Below are positions 25,249 to 36,246 of a stretch of 64,000 nt of DNA, piece by piece. Each line of letters opens with the position of its first letter. Within the stretch, counting starts at the first letter, position 1. The notes beneath the pieces are model-generated. The model made no database searches and was not told where the DNA came from. It worked only from the letters and a program-made list of their open reading frames with translations. The position numbers and the translations under genes were made by a program. Source of the DNA: Buddleja alternifolia (taxonomy: Eukaryota; Streptophyta; Magnoliopsida; Lamiales; Scrophulariaceae); assembly GCA_019426215.1 (NCBI GenBank), contig CM033402.1, forward strand, positions 26,757,102-26,821,101, read 5' to 3'.

Positions 25249-25780
25249 TGTTATTTTTACACTAGTTTTCCCCCGTTTATCGACTTAGTTTTGATTGTTG
25301 CCTTGATAATTTGATCACATATGATGCTTTGACCCTTGTTTTCTCATATTTTATAGAATAACATAACATTTAAAGGAAAAGAACAAGGATTGAAGATAAA
25401 TCATGCATAAAGATACAAACTGTCTGCGCAGTGCTAGAGTTTATGGAATAGATTTCTCTACCCATGTCCAAATTACACACTTCTTATACCAATGGAAAGA
25501 TGAGAGGCAAAGGTACATTTCTTATGTTGAAGACAAAGATCAGATATGTAGGGAAGGAGGTGAAAACGTCATCGGAAGAGACGTCTTACGATGGAGTTTT
25601 CTCATTCAGTGACTTGTGAGACAATTTTGTCATCTTTAACGTTTGATTTCGGCCCTAGTGTCTTCTGGAGAGTTGTAGATCTTTGTTTTAGGATTCTACA
25701 GCAACTTCAATCAGTGAATTCCGACATCGGTAGAGAAAGTTATGCGAAGTTTACCAAAACTGGCTGGAGCAGCAAGGGAC

Positions 25781-25870
25781 GAACGCCGCGGCGTTCAACA
25801 AGCGAACGCCGCGGCGTTCACATGCAGTAGCCAACGCCGAGGCGTTCAACAAGCGAACACCGCGGCGTTC
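25781..25870. repeat. Four spaced copies of a 16-bp CG-rich palindrome
   Basis: GAACGCCGCGGCGTTC, a perfect palindrome, occurs at 25781-25796 and 25804-25819. One-to-two-base variants occur at 25832-25847 and 25855-25870. The pairs are joined by 'aacaagc' in the first and last gaps. The cluster lies 17 bp upstream of the LTR TATA box. Confidence 0.95.
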
Positions 25871-25886
25871 GAGGCAGCGGGTTTGT

Positions 25887-25895
25887 CTATAAATA
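25887..25895 (+). promoter_or_regulatory. Putative TATA box of LTR E
   Basis: CTATAAATA follows the palindrome cluster directly. Position and motif fit an LTR promoter on the plus strand. Confidence 0.5.
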
Positions 25896-26835
25896 CCCCT
25901 TTTAGCCATTTTTTACCAAACTCACCTTGGATATCAGCAACCACACGAAAATAGAGAGAGAGGGAGCTTAGAAGAGAAGATTGAAGGTCAAAACATGGAG
26001 AATTCAACAAGGAATCCACATCTCTACAAGAATTAGGGAGTTTTTACATATTTGTTTCTTGAATTTGTTTAAATCTCCTATGACTTGTATGATTTATATT
26101 TGCACTTTTGACATGAATATGAGCTAAACTTGTTTGATTGAGGCCATGGATAGGCCGTTTATGTTATTTTGATTGTTGATTTGTTGGTGTTTATTGGATT
26201 AATTTTGGTTTTAGCTATGTATTCAATATTTGATCTCAATGCTACATTTGCTTGATCACCAAGTGTTTGATAAAATGCCTAGGTTAGAGATCGAGAGATA
26301 ATAACCTAGGGAAGATATAAACATTGAATACCCTATAGTTAAACCGACTAGAGATAGACTCGGTTTCTTTAGGTGGCTTTCCATTCACGTGGGGAATTCC
26401 TAGACCTTAAATGCATCCTCGTTAATCGGGTTTTCATATAGAGATATATAGGAAATCGTTACCAAGGGTAGGGTTGCTATGCCAAGAGATTGGGTAGTAC
26501 GTACGTTAGGGAATTTCGCCTTAGCTAAATCAATCTAATAATCCAATAGAACCTAAATCACAATCGAAATGCATAATTGGTTGAACCATGTGCCTTGATC
26601 GCTTCTCTCTATTGTTTCCTCCCTTTATTTGGTGTGACGTTGCCTTAGTTTATTTTCTAGTATTTATTAATTAGTTAATCAACCTTTCTATCGACCGATT
26701 TAACTTAGAATTGAGTAATATAGTAGTCTTGGTACTTAGATTATAGTTGTCCCTGCGGATACGATAACCCCGGACTTAGAAATCCACTTTACTACTTACG
26801 CGACCTAGTTCTCTTGCTAGGATTTTGTCGTGTCA

Positions 26836-28881
26836 ATTATAGTAATAATCATAATCGTAATCATAATTATCATAGTGTTGATAATATGAACTGGATTGTT
26901 TTAGATATAGACGTTTGATCTTGTTTGGTACTGACTTAGGATGCACTTTTGGTGCGGGACGCTTAACGTTTGATTCACTTGTAGAAGGTATTTCCTTAGC
27001 CTTTTGAGCATTTGGATATATTTTATTTTGTGAGACATTCGCTTTGGTCTTTCCTTTGCCTGAGTAAGTGTTGACTTTACCATTAGCTTTTGTACCAATA
27101 TCTGTTGGTTCATTCAGCGTTTGTCTGATTAAACTTTCTCCAACAAAGATTACACCTTTTCCTTTGTTGATTGTTGTAACATTGGACGCTTTGTCTTTAT
27201 GACTAAATTTATCACAACCTAGACCGGTCTTTTCACCAAATGCCCTGGTTACTTTAGTCATATTATCTAGCGTTCTAGACGCTTTTGATAATGAAGAGAT
27301 CAGCTGCTCTGATTTAGCAAGTTTAGCAACCACTTCAGCTTCTCTTTTGACTATTATATCAAGATCACTTTTTAGCTGAGTAATTTCACTCTCGAGTGAT
27401 TGGTTTTTCTCAATGCACTGTTGCTGAACTTGCAACTCTGCTTTGAGCGTTACGTTATCACTTCTGAGTGCTGAAATAATATGATAGTGATTTTGAAATA
27501 ATTTGGCGGCATCTTGACAATCTGTATAATATTCCTTTACTTTGTCAAGTAATTCATCATAAGAAAGAGGATGATACAGATCAGTGGTTACCTCAGATGG
27601 TAAGTCGTTAGATGCTTCATTATCTCTTGCCATGAGACAAATGAATGCTGAATCCTTTGATGGTTCATCATCGCTGCTTTCATCTGAAGATTCCAAGTCC
27701 TCTTCAGGAGTATAGAGAGGTTCTGATTCTGCTAGCAAGCCTTGTTGTCTCAGATTGCTCCTGAATTGGTTTCTACTCGTGTGATCTTGCTTTGTAGGTT
27801 TAGACACATTTGGATATAGGCAATTAACTTGGAAATGCCCTGGTCTCCTGCAGTTGTAACAGAGATTGGTCTTCATCTTTTGTTCGTTTGTTAATCTTGT
27901 GGATCGCTGGTGTAACGCTGCAGGCACTGAGAGATCTTGCTGAGAGGGAGTTTGATATTGAATTGGCGCTCGAGAGGGAGACGCAGGATAGTGAGGCGCT
28001 TGATATTGTGTTTGTATTTGGGGAGACGCTTGATATGAACTTTGTCCTGGCTGCTTAGGACTGTTTCCCTTCTTTTCATATTTCAGGAATTTCCTAAATC
28101 TATTTAGAAGCGCCAGTTCTTCTTCCTCACTTATATCCGAGTTTTTTTCTTTGATAGATTTTCCTTTGATTGATGCCATTAGCGCTCCAGATTCGATCAC
28201 TGGATTACTTACTGCATCACTGGCCGAATTCAGCTCAAACTCAAATGCTTTGAGTTCTGAAAAAGCATCTTCTGGAGTTAGGCTGTCCAGATTGTTTGAT
28301 TCTCTCATTGTAGTAGTTTTCATCAGGAATCTGCTTGGGAGACTTCTAAAGATTTTGACCACTGTTTCTCGATTTTGTAGCTCCATACCCATAGATGTTA
28401 GTTCAGTGACAAGAGCTGTAAACCTCATGTCTAATTGCTCTAGCGTCTCATTAGGTAGCATCTTGAAGCTATTGAATTTTTCTTTGGCAATTGATAGTTT
28501 GTTCTCCTTGATTTGTGCTGAGCCACCACAAATGGTAGCCAACTTATCCCAAATTTCTTTAGTAGTGTTGCATGATTTGACCTTGTTGAATAAGTTGTCA
28601 TTATCTCCAATGGCTGTGTATAGAGCGTTTCTACCAACATTGTCTAGATTTGCTCGTCGACGCTCATCGGTAGACCATTATTGTTTGGGCTTCTCCACAT
28701 AGCCATCGGGTGTCTCTTCTGTGGCTTCGGGTGCTCTGGTGATGATCTTGTATATTTTGATTGGCCCATCTGAAATAATATCACACATTTCATCATCACA
28801 TGAGCACAAATAGGTGAACGCTTTGACCTTCCATGAATCATAGTTTGATTCGGTCAACTTAGGAACTTTGGAAAATGCCAT
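26836..28881 (-). pseudogene. gag: Element D gag (nucleocapsid) with one in-frame stop
   Basis: The minus-strand ATG at 28881 starts MAFSKVPKLTESNYDSWK, a typical copia gag N-terminus. After 67 codons a TAA (28678-28680) interrupts, then the same frame stays open to the LTR E junction. Downstream come the UBN2 region (NETLEQLDMRFTALV), a Gln/Pro/Ser-rich linker with repeated YQ dipeptides, a zinc knuckle CYNCRRPGHFQVNC (27820-27861), an acidic Ser-rich stretch and a long coiled coil (27300-27560). A Tyr/Asp-rich end (YDNYDYDYDYY) follows. A long C-terminal coiled coil after the zinc knuckle is usual for sireviruses. Gag builds the virus-like particle and binds RNA. The frame closes on a TGA supplied by LTR E. 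Apart from the stop it looks well preserved. Confidence 0.92.
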
Positions 28882-28977
28882 GAAAAAAATTTAAAGCGAC
28901 AAAAAAAAATAAGGATCTGAACAAGCAGTTACGCTTGGAAACACTTAGGTTTCAACTTCAACCGCTCTGATACCACT
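28882..28977 (-). other. Leader and primer binding site of element D
   Basis: The minus strand reads TGGTATCAGAGC at 28975-28964, complementary to the 3' end of initiator tRNA-Met, two bases after the 5' LTR. A short leader of about 80 bases runs to the gag ATG at 28881. Confidence 0.92.
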
Positions 28978-30852
28978 TGTTGGTCCCAAGTGGTATACGA
29001 AAGGGTCTAGAAGGGGGGGGTTGAATAGACCCTAAAGTCTTTTTCGACTTCTAAAAACTTTCGTATTACTGTGAGGTATTTGAACGCTCGGAAAACTTTA
29101 AGCGCTGGGTGCGGCGCTTGAGGGATGATGACTTAAGCGCTAGTTTCAGGCGCTTGAGAAAAGTTAACTTAGATTCGGTGATTTCAACACTTACCAAAGT
29201 AGGGCAAAGTTTAGTCACTAAATCAGGATTAGCACAGCGGAAATGTTTTTATAGCTTAGCGTTCGTTTTAACCAATTAGTCGCTTATTAGTTTAAATGCC
29301 TTTTCAAGATATAATATGACAGTATAATGTAAGACAACAAAACAATAAATGACACAAGATATTTGTAAGGTTCACTGGGTGATGTAATCCCAGCTACGTC
29401 CTTCTTCTCCCTTTATCAGAGAGGTTTTCCACTATGTTGATTATCGAAGAGTCACACAGAGACTTCTACAAAATAGAGAGAGGTTGGATATGATCTTGGA
29501 ACTCCTTGGTCACACAGATTTCAGCTCCACTAAAGATCTTCTATCCCATTGCTTCTTTCACCCAGAAATAATGCAAGTTACACTTGATCCCGGAACTCCT
29601 TGGTCACACAGATTTCAGCTCCAGTAGAGATCTTCTTCCACACAAAAATGGCGCTTGTAAGTCAACACACTTTCTCACTCAGACGAAAGATGTTGAAAGG
29701 TTTTGTAATGGCTTTGTTTGGTTTTGGAAAGTTCAAACAACTTGAGGATATCTCAATAGTAATGTAGGGTCTTCAAAAAGGGGTTTGAGATATAGTTGAC
29801 TGTCTCTGAAATATTTGTGAAAAGCTTATACGGATATTTGGCTATGGATTTTTGTAAGCTTTTCTTTCAACAAAGTAGGTATTCTTTTCTTGTGTCTTTT
29901 TGTATAATTTTCTACATACAAGAGGTTGTGACTGTTATTCACACTAGGATATTCAGGTATATCTCTTGTATATGTCACTGTTTTTTTGCTCTATATGTTA
30001 CTTATTTGTTGAAAGGGCTATTTATAAGGTATTGGTGGTTTTTGTCCGTTTGACACGGTTGGAATCTCGTTTCCCCAAACATTCCTTGAGTTCTGACATT
30101 TCTAACTTTGGGTATACTTAATTAGTTAGGCATGTTCTTGGTTTCATAACTTCTGACAGTCTTGGTCAAATGAATGGCTTACCCATACGTTATAGTGCTT
30201 ATATTTTAATAGCACTTATCCGACTTTTAATGCATCTTATTTTATTTCCGTTGGAAATAATTTGTCCGTTTGATTCATGCATTCTTTAAGTCTTTGGATA
30301 GCTTTGGGTTTGAATTTTCAGGTTACGTTCGTTGTAGGTCGTGTTGGTGTAGCCTTTTGGACGCTTGCTGAAGAGGACAGTTTTTCTCGTGCATTGGACA
30401 GACGCTTGGACTGATCCTGAGTCTCTTCTCTTTATTTCAGACGCTTACTCTTCAATCTTGTCTTTGATAGGCTCACTCAGAATTCCATCATTGACTTAGT
30501 GTTGAGTATTCGGCCTGAATTATCCATTCGTATTTTGAGCGCTGGAGTTGTAACCTGGAATAGTCTCTAAAACGTTTGACGGACGCTTCAAGAGATTTTT
30601 ATCTTCTGTAGCTTCAGACGCTTGATCTTCAACTTTATCACTTGGTAGACTTACCCAGAATTCTCCTTAGTGATTTAGTATCACATTCTTAGTCTAAAAT
30701 TCTACAAAGATGAAAACTATAAGCCTAAGATAAATAAGCTTTCAGGTACTTATACACAATATTCTATGAAAGCTTTTATACTTACATTTTTCGGGGTCTA
30801 ACAGGAAGTCCTATTTGTCATCATCAAAACATCTAACATGAAATTCCTAACA
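28978..30852 (-). repeat. 5' LTR of element D
   Basis: The 1,875-bp LTR in minus orientation starts TGTTAGGAATTTC (at 30852) and ends ...GGGACCAACA (at 28978). About 19 differences from the 3' LTR were counted by eye. Confidence 0.95.
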
Positions 30853-31196
30853 ATAAGAATTTAACCGGGTGCTGGGCTTTGGTTAATGATATACGGAAGT
30901 TAATAGGGATATAAATAGATGGTTATTTATGTTCTTGGCTAAGTAATCAAAGAATAGATAGTATTTTAGGTGTCTATGATCAACTTGAATTGAAGAACGA
31001 ACTATCCTTGAATCGATGCTTTACATTTATTGAACTTCCTATTTAATTCCTGTCATTATTAATTCATCAAACAAACCTCCCCATTGAATATTATTTTGAT
31101 CAACCAATCTCTAGGGTTCGACCTGGACTTACGAGTACTACAAATTCTTGTGAGAACAGTAATTATATTTTGGTGCATTGGACACGTACCATCTTT

Positions 31197-31515
31197 ACAT
31201 CCATCTGCCATATTTCATAGTCCAAGTGTGCAGCTATTGCAAGCAGAACTCGAATAGACTTGATCATTGCCACATGTGAAAAGGTTTCTTGGTAGTCAAT
31301 TCCTTCTTCTTGACTATAACCTTTTGCTACAAACCTTACCTTGTATGTGTCAACGTTTCCATCCGGGCCTATCTTACTCTTGTAAATCCACTTGCACCAT
31401 ATAGGTGCAATGCCATCAAGACGATCTACTAAAATCCAGACTTGGTTGGAATGCATCGAGTCTATCTCTGCCTACATAGCTTCTCGCCACTTTTCAAAGT
31501 CGATGTCCATCATTG
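31197..31515 (-). pseudogene. pol: Element B pol, N-terminal reverse transcriptase
   Basis: The upstream half of B's reverse transcriptase, cut by solo LTR C. The minus strand encodes the region around CKWIYKSKIGPDGNVDTYK and KGYSQEEGIDYQETFSHVA. It ends at IWQMDVK, after which C begins. The continuation (TAFLNGFLEED and onward) lies at 13671 downward. A TAG replaces a Gln codon near 31475. The split codon region and the TCTTT duplication show that C landed in this gene. Confidence 0.9.
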
Positions 31516-32906
31516 CTTGATCATAAGTAGAAGGGTCGTCCCCTTGGACTCCCACTGCTATAGTGTGGACACCCGGTTTCTCTTGTAGCAGATGCCCGTA
31601 GTACCTATCTGGTTGATGGGGTACTCTACCAGATCTTCGCAACATTGGTTATGTTTCATCAAGTTCAGTGTGTGTTTCTTGAACAGTCGTCTCCCTAGGT
31701 GTTTCATCTTGTTTATTAAGATCAATTTTTTTACTTGCACCACCTTCTAAAATGAATTCATCTTCTAGAAAGTGCACATGCAGTGCCACAATGATCTTTT
31801 GATCATCTTGCATGTAGAAAAGGTATCCCATGGAAAACCGACAAAACGTCCTTTAAGGGATCTAGCTTCCAATTTCTCTGCCTTCGTCTTCTTGATGTAG
31901 GCAAGGCATCCCCAAACCCTAATGTACTTAAGGCTTGGTTTCCTATTTCTCCATAACTTATATGGAGTCTTAGGAATGGACTTGGAAGGACATCTATTCA
32001 AGATATGAACAGTCGTAAGGAGTTTATGTCCTTACAAAGATATGGGTAAATCAGTGTAGCAGAGCATAGATCGAGCCATATCCAATAGTGTTCGATTCCT
32101 ACGCTCTGCTACCGCATTTAGTTGTGGAGTTGCTGGTGGTGTGAGCTGCAATATTATCCCAGGTTCCTTTAGGAATTGATCAAACTCGTCACTCATATAT
32201 TCACCTCCACGATCCGATCGTAGTGCTTTTATATGATGACCAGTTGTTTTTCCACCAAAACCTTAAATTCTTTGAACTTATCAAATGATTCAGACTTATA
32301 TTTCATTAGATACACAAGACCATACCTTGAATGGTCATCAGTGCAAGTAATGAAATAGTGGAAACCTTCATGCGCCATTTCTCCAAATAGTCCTCAAACG
32401 TCGGTGTGCACAAGTCCTAATACTTCAGTGGCTCTTTCAAAAGTCCCAGTGAAGGGTGATCTAGTCATTTTTCCTTTGAGCCAAGATTCACAAGTTGGAT
32501 AGGGATCCGATCCCAATGAATCAATTAACCCATCTTTCTCCATCTTGTGTACCTTTTGCTCTCCGACATGGCCTAATCTTAGATGCCACTTTAAGCTTAG
32601 GTTAGTACTTTGCCTACCACGCTTCTCTAAGATAACATTTGCAACACAATCATTTTGCATGTTTAAATAATAGAAGCCATTGACTAAAGTAGCAGTGCTA
32701 ACAATCTTATTATGAAATAAAATGCTACAAGTACTGTCAATGAAATTAAAAACATAAATGTTCCTAACCAACGTAGGAATTCCAATAATGTTCTTAAGCC
32801 ATTGCGTAAAACTAAAACATCCTCTAAAATTAAAACATGTCCAATGATAAACATAAAGAAGTTGATCCAATGCGAGAAGCCGCGACACTCTGCCCACTGC
32901 CAACAC
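31516..32906 (-). pseudogene. pol: Element B pol, integrase
   Basis: Minus-strand integrase pieces in several frames. The zinc-binding part (32906-32394) has WHLRLGHVGEQKVHKMEKDG, but the second Cys of the expected CxxC is Trp (PTCESWLKGK). The catalytic core follows with ITCTDDHSRYGLVY but is crossed by stops and frameshifts. The C-terminal part (32001-31765) reads [20 protein letters not shown] and LEARSLKGRFVGFPWD. The acidic linker before reverse transcriptase is broken. Order and sequence follow element A at 49050-49980. It is not functional. Confidence 0.88.
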
Positions 32907-33372
32907 TGATTAGAACCTCTCCATGCTCCAACTTCCTTCTTCGCTGTAGATCCTGATTCATTACACAAACGTGAGCTCTAGCTCCAGAATCAAGTATCCA
33001 CAAAGTGGAAAATACAGTTATAGAACAATTGGTTTCTAAAACAAAAAGTTTCATACCTGGTGTATTGCTTCGATTAGGGCATTCCCTTCTCCTGTGACCC
33101 AACTCACCAAAGAAAAGACACCTACTCGACTCTTTTAGCACTTCCTTAAGCTTCTTGTTCTTTCTTTTCTTGCTTCCTATTTCTCTTCGAGCTTTAAGGG
33201 GTGCTTCCATTTTTCCCTTTCCTTTCCCATACTTGTAGACATCCAATGGTACATGTTCAGGATTGGAAATTGTATTTCCTTTTCTATTTCTCCATATTTG
33301 TCTTTTAACGGGCTCGAGTTTGGTTGTGAGCCTAGCTAACGAACCCTCAATATCATTAATGTCAAAATTCAT
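32830..33372 (-). pseudogene. gag-pol: Element B gag C-terminus and protease
   Basis: The minus-strand segment (180 codons) starts MNFDINDIEGSLARL and has a Lys-rich linker. Its zinc knuckle has a damaged second ligand: CLFFGELGHRRREC where CxxC is expected. The aspartic protease site LWILDSGARAHVC is intact, with the DSG triad present, unlike element A. It is joined to the preceding gag piece by a frameshift at about 33370 and shifts again into integrase near 32850. Protease would cleave Gag-Pol in particles. Confidence 0.88.
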
Positions 33373-33884
33373 GACGAAGTAGTAAAAGAAATAGGAAGCG
33401 ACTGTAAAATGAGGTCAACTTGGATGTGAAGATCCATGTAGTAATCTAAAGACTTTAATTTTTCAATTAATGTCATCATCTTCAGTACATGATCTCCCAT
33501 ATTCTCATGTTCCCTAATTCTTGTTCTGAAGAGTTCCTTCGATATCATATACCGAACTTTTTTACCATTCTCTCCAAACATCGAGTCAAGATGGAGTAGT
33601 ATGTCTCTTGCATTCTCCATCCTTTCATGAGAGCATTGCAACTCACTACACATTGAGCTCAACATGTATCCTCTAGCTTGATGATTATCACAGACCCATT
33701 CCATGTAGGAAATTTGAACCCTTTCATCTTTCCATATTGCCGGTACAGAAGGACGTCTGAGCTCTAGTACATACTCAATCGACTCACTAGTTAGGACCAT
33801 CCTTAAGTTTGTGAGCCATTCTATGTAGTTTGGTCCAGTCAAAGTGTATCTTTTTATCAAATCAGATAAGGGCTTAGGTGACAT
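33369..33884 (-). pseudogene. gag: Element B gag N-terminus
   Basis: The minus-strand ATG at 33884 starts MSPKPLSDLIKRYTLTGPN and continues through YIEWLTNLRMVL. The UBN2-type region follows (ARDILLHLDSMFGE, KVRYMISKELFRTRI, GDHVLKMMTLIEKL and VDLILQSLPISF). It ends in a frameshift before the MNFD segment. This start was chosen because upstream codons to 34001 lie in the leader and lack gag similarity. It is homologous to element A at 47785-48300. Confidence 0.88.
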
Positions 33885-35097
33885 TGTGAGAGAGATATAA
33901 TAAGCAAATAGCTGCAGACAAGTAAAAAGATTTATTAGATTATAATGTAATTGTTGTTCCAAGTTTAAATTAAGGACTTTTAAAATAAACTTGGCTCCCA
34001 TTGCATTTTTCGAAAATCCACACTCCCACTGTGGAATTCGGAAGTCATCGTTGGAAAGCTACGTAGTGGTGATTGAGTTCTTTAACTAGATTAATAGGTT
34101 GCAACCTTTTGCTGGCATTTGGCCTAATCAATCTATTAAAGTGATGTCCAACATCAACTCATCAAATGGATGATTCAATCCCTTTGTCCATTATTCATCA
34201 AATCTCAACCTTTTAACGATCTTCTTGATTTATGATTAATTTAAGTTCAACCCACTGACTATCTAATAGTCTAACAATTGAATTTCACCTTGCAACCTTT
34301 TGCTGGTATTTGGGGTGAAATTTGTTTTCGACCAATGGCATTTCATGCACTTAGGAAAAATATAAAATATATTTCAATATATAACCCCCATTGCTTAGGG
34401 ACGATATTATATATTAAATATCATTTTAATTTCTCCTAAGTTCAGTGGAGGACAGGATACCTAATACCTTTTACTAACTTAATATTTTCTAAGTGGGAGA
34501 ATTTAATTATTTATTAGGCCTCACTTTGCGCATTAATCCATTTCATATCATGCATACAAACATGAATTAAAATAAATAAATAGCAATCCTAGAAAGCTAA
34601 CAACACATGATTCATGGACTATATTTCCTAGTTTGAAACAAGCCAATGTTTCAATCATAAAAATAAAAAAGAAACTATACTAAAGCTTCCAAAGCTCCTT
34701 CTTAAATCTCCTCGACTCGACTTGAATTTCTCCTTTGGGCCTATTCTATTTCTATCGATTACATTCAATATATTTTCACCTATACAAAATTTATCTAGAA
34801 AGAAAATAAAAATAGGCTCAAAACAGCCTTTACAACCCATCAAAAAGAAATACAATTTAAAAACAAGCCTAAGTCCATGAATCCAATTCTAATCCAATTT
34901 AAATTAGATTTGATGAAAATAAATAAACTCTTATCAAATAATTAATAATATTTATTTTTGCATTAAAATCCAATTCTAATCCAATTTAAATAATATATAT
35001 TATTTAATAAATGACCCTGGTTACCCACGGATAGACCTGGGTCCAATTGCAAAAACCCATGTGTTAAAAACACACACAGGTGGGCTCGTGCAAGCAA
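33885..35097 (-). other. Untranslated leader of element B (truncated)
   Basis: Non-coding minus-strand leader. It shares with element A's leader the spaced phrases 'aacccttt/aaagggttgc' (A at 47340-47560, B at 34100-34310) and the 'gggtccaatt' block after the GC-rich part (B near 35040, A near 44980). The segment between primer binding site and GC-rich block, about 400 bp in A, is absent here. Confidence 0.75.
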
Positions 35098-35135
35098 GCT
35101 CAATTTAGATTCTTTGACTCGCAAATTGTCTTTAT
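35098..35135. repeat. Copy of B's downstream flank where the primer site should be
   Basis: These 38 bases match 10728-10765 (the LTR G sequence just outside B's 3' LTR) at 33 of 38 positions; all five differences are transitions. They end in TTTAT directly against the 5' LTR. The expected tRNA-iMet primer binding site is absent. Confidence 0.9.
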
Positions 35136-35440
35136 TATCGGGGAAAAATTACCAAACGCAGCGAAAAACAGAATTTAAAATTTTATTTTCCGGATTTTTC
35201 CAATGATAGGATCAACCACGGGGTTTTATCACACATATGTATGTTAGGGTAAAAAAAACTTTACCCGTTGTAGCGAAGTGGTTGATAATTCCTACGATCT
35301 TGAATTCTTCAATTTTTCGCAAAATTGCTCCGGCTAAAACTATATTGATCCAAGCAGTCCAATTGTTCTGCCTCTAATCGTCTCACCGGGAAATAATTGA
35401 TGATCCAAGCAGTCCTTCTATGGCTTGAAACCGACGGCTA

Positions 35441-35488
<48 letters not shown>

Positions 35489-36246
35489 AATTCTATTTCT
35501 TGTGGTGTTGCGTAATGTAACTTATGACCTAGGGTTATAACTAATGTGATATTTATATCACTTAACTTATTACCTTGGGTTTAAATTAAGCCCATTAATA
35601 CTCCTAGTGGCCGCCCCCTTCATTCCTTGGTGTGCCACTTGGTGCATCAATTTGAGCTTAGTGTAATCTAATATTTAATTAATTAACTTAATCCAATTAA
35701 TTAATCCAATTAAATAATAGATCACTTATTTATTTAATTCTATTTCTCCAAGAAATATTATATTAATTAAATCATAAATAAATTAACTTATTTCTTCAAA
35801 TAATTAATTATATTTATTTAATTTTGACTATCCAATACTTAAAATATTACCACAAAAAATATTCCATTTTTTTTCCATCAAATTTTTCTTTCTAAGTGTG
35901 ACTCTTTAGGTTCATCTATATTTGGCAATGGGAGGATTCCATTGAATATTGGTCCCACCTAGCCAGTCAAATGGTCCATATTATAACCCAAATAAGATGA
36001 AATGATTAGATCATTTTTACCTTTCCATTTGTAAATACTGTGTTAATACAAACTTCCTTATCCTGGTCAAGTGAGAGTCATGGTTTTTAGTCAAACTCAC
36101 TAACTTAATATTATGCTATATTTATAATAAGTTCAGATCAGTGAATGCTTTGGAAAAATACTTTAAGGTCTAACTTACTTATAAATGCATAGGATAATTC
36201 CTCGTTCACTTACGAGGGAACGAATCCTATCTTGGATACCAGTTAA

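Larger units (their letters stand above)
25249..26835. mobile_element. Solo LTR E inside element D
   Basis: A 1,587-bp LTR-like segment begins TGTTATTTTTACAC and ends TTTTGTCGTGTCA. It interrupts the end of D's gag. It has a palindrome cluster (25781-25870), a TATA box (25887-25895) and a right end with 'cgataaccccggacttag', all typical of Ty3/gypsy LTRs. No internal region is present. Flanks are ATATA on the left and ATTAT on the right, so no convincing target-site duplication can be claimed. Orientation by the TATA box is plus. Confidence 0.8.
14821..30852 (-). mobile_element. Element D: full-length Sirevirus-type Ty1/copia (16.0 kb)
   Basis: Two LTRs (14821-16697 and 28978-30852) are flanked by the 5-bp duplication ATAAG (14816-14820 and 30853-30857). 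On the minus strand the order is 5' LTR, tRNA-iMet primer binding site, gag, protease-integrase, reverse transcriptase, RNase H, a PPT-like cluster, a long third ORF, terminal polypurine tract, 3' LTR. The WVPK repeats at the gag-pol junction, the extra ORF after pol and the several PPT-like tracts are Sirevirus hallmarks. Counting by eye, the two LTRs differ at about 19 of 1,875 sites (near 1%), so insertion was recent. Even so, gag, pol and the third ORF all carry stops or frameshifts, and solo LTR E sits at the gag-pol junction. Without E it is about 14.4 kb. Confidence 0.93.
13672..31191. mobile_element. Solo LTR C (gypsy-type), split by element D
   Basis: Inserted into element B's reverse transcriptase gene with a perfect 5-bp duplication, TCTTT at 13667-13671 and 31192-31196. 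Ends are TGATAAG and ...GTACCA. Once element D and its ATAAG duplication are removed, about 1,483 bp of LTR remain (13672-14820 and 30858-31191). No C-specific internal region exists, so it is a solo LTR. The phrase 'ctagggttcgacctggactt' near its right end is typical of Ty3/gypsy LTRs. A 34-bp tandem repeat lies at 14162-14290. Confidence 0.88.

Noticed and set aside
25781..25870. CRISPR-like array of palindromic repeats
   Set aside because: The context is a plant LTR, gaps are only 7-12 bases and partly identical, and no cas-type gene is present.
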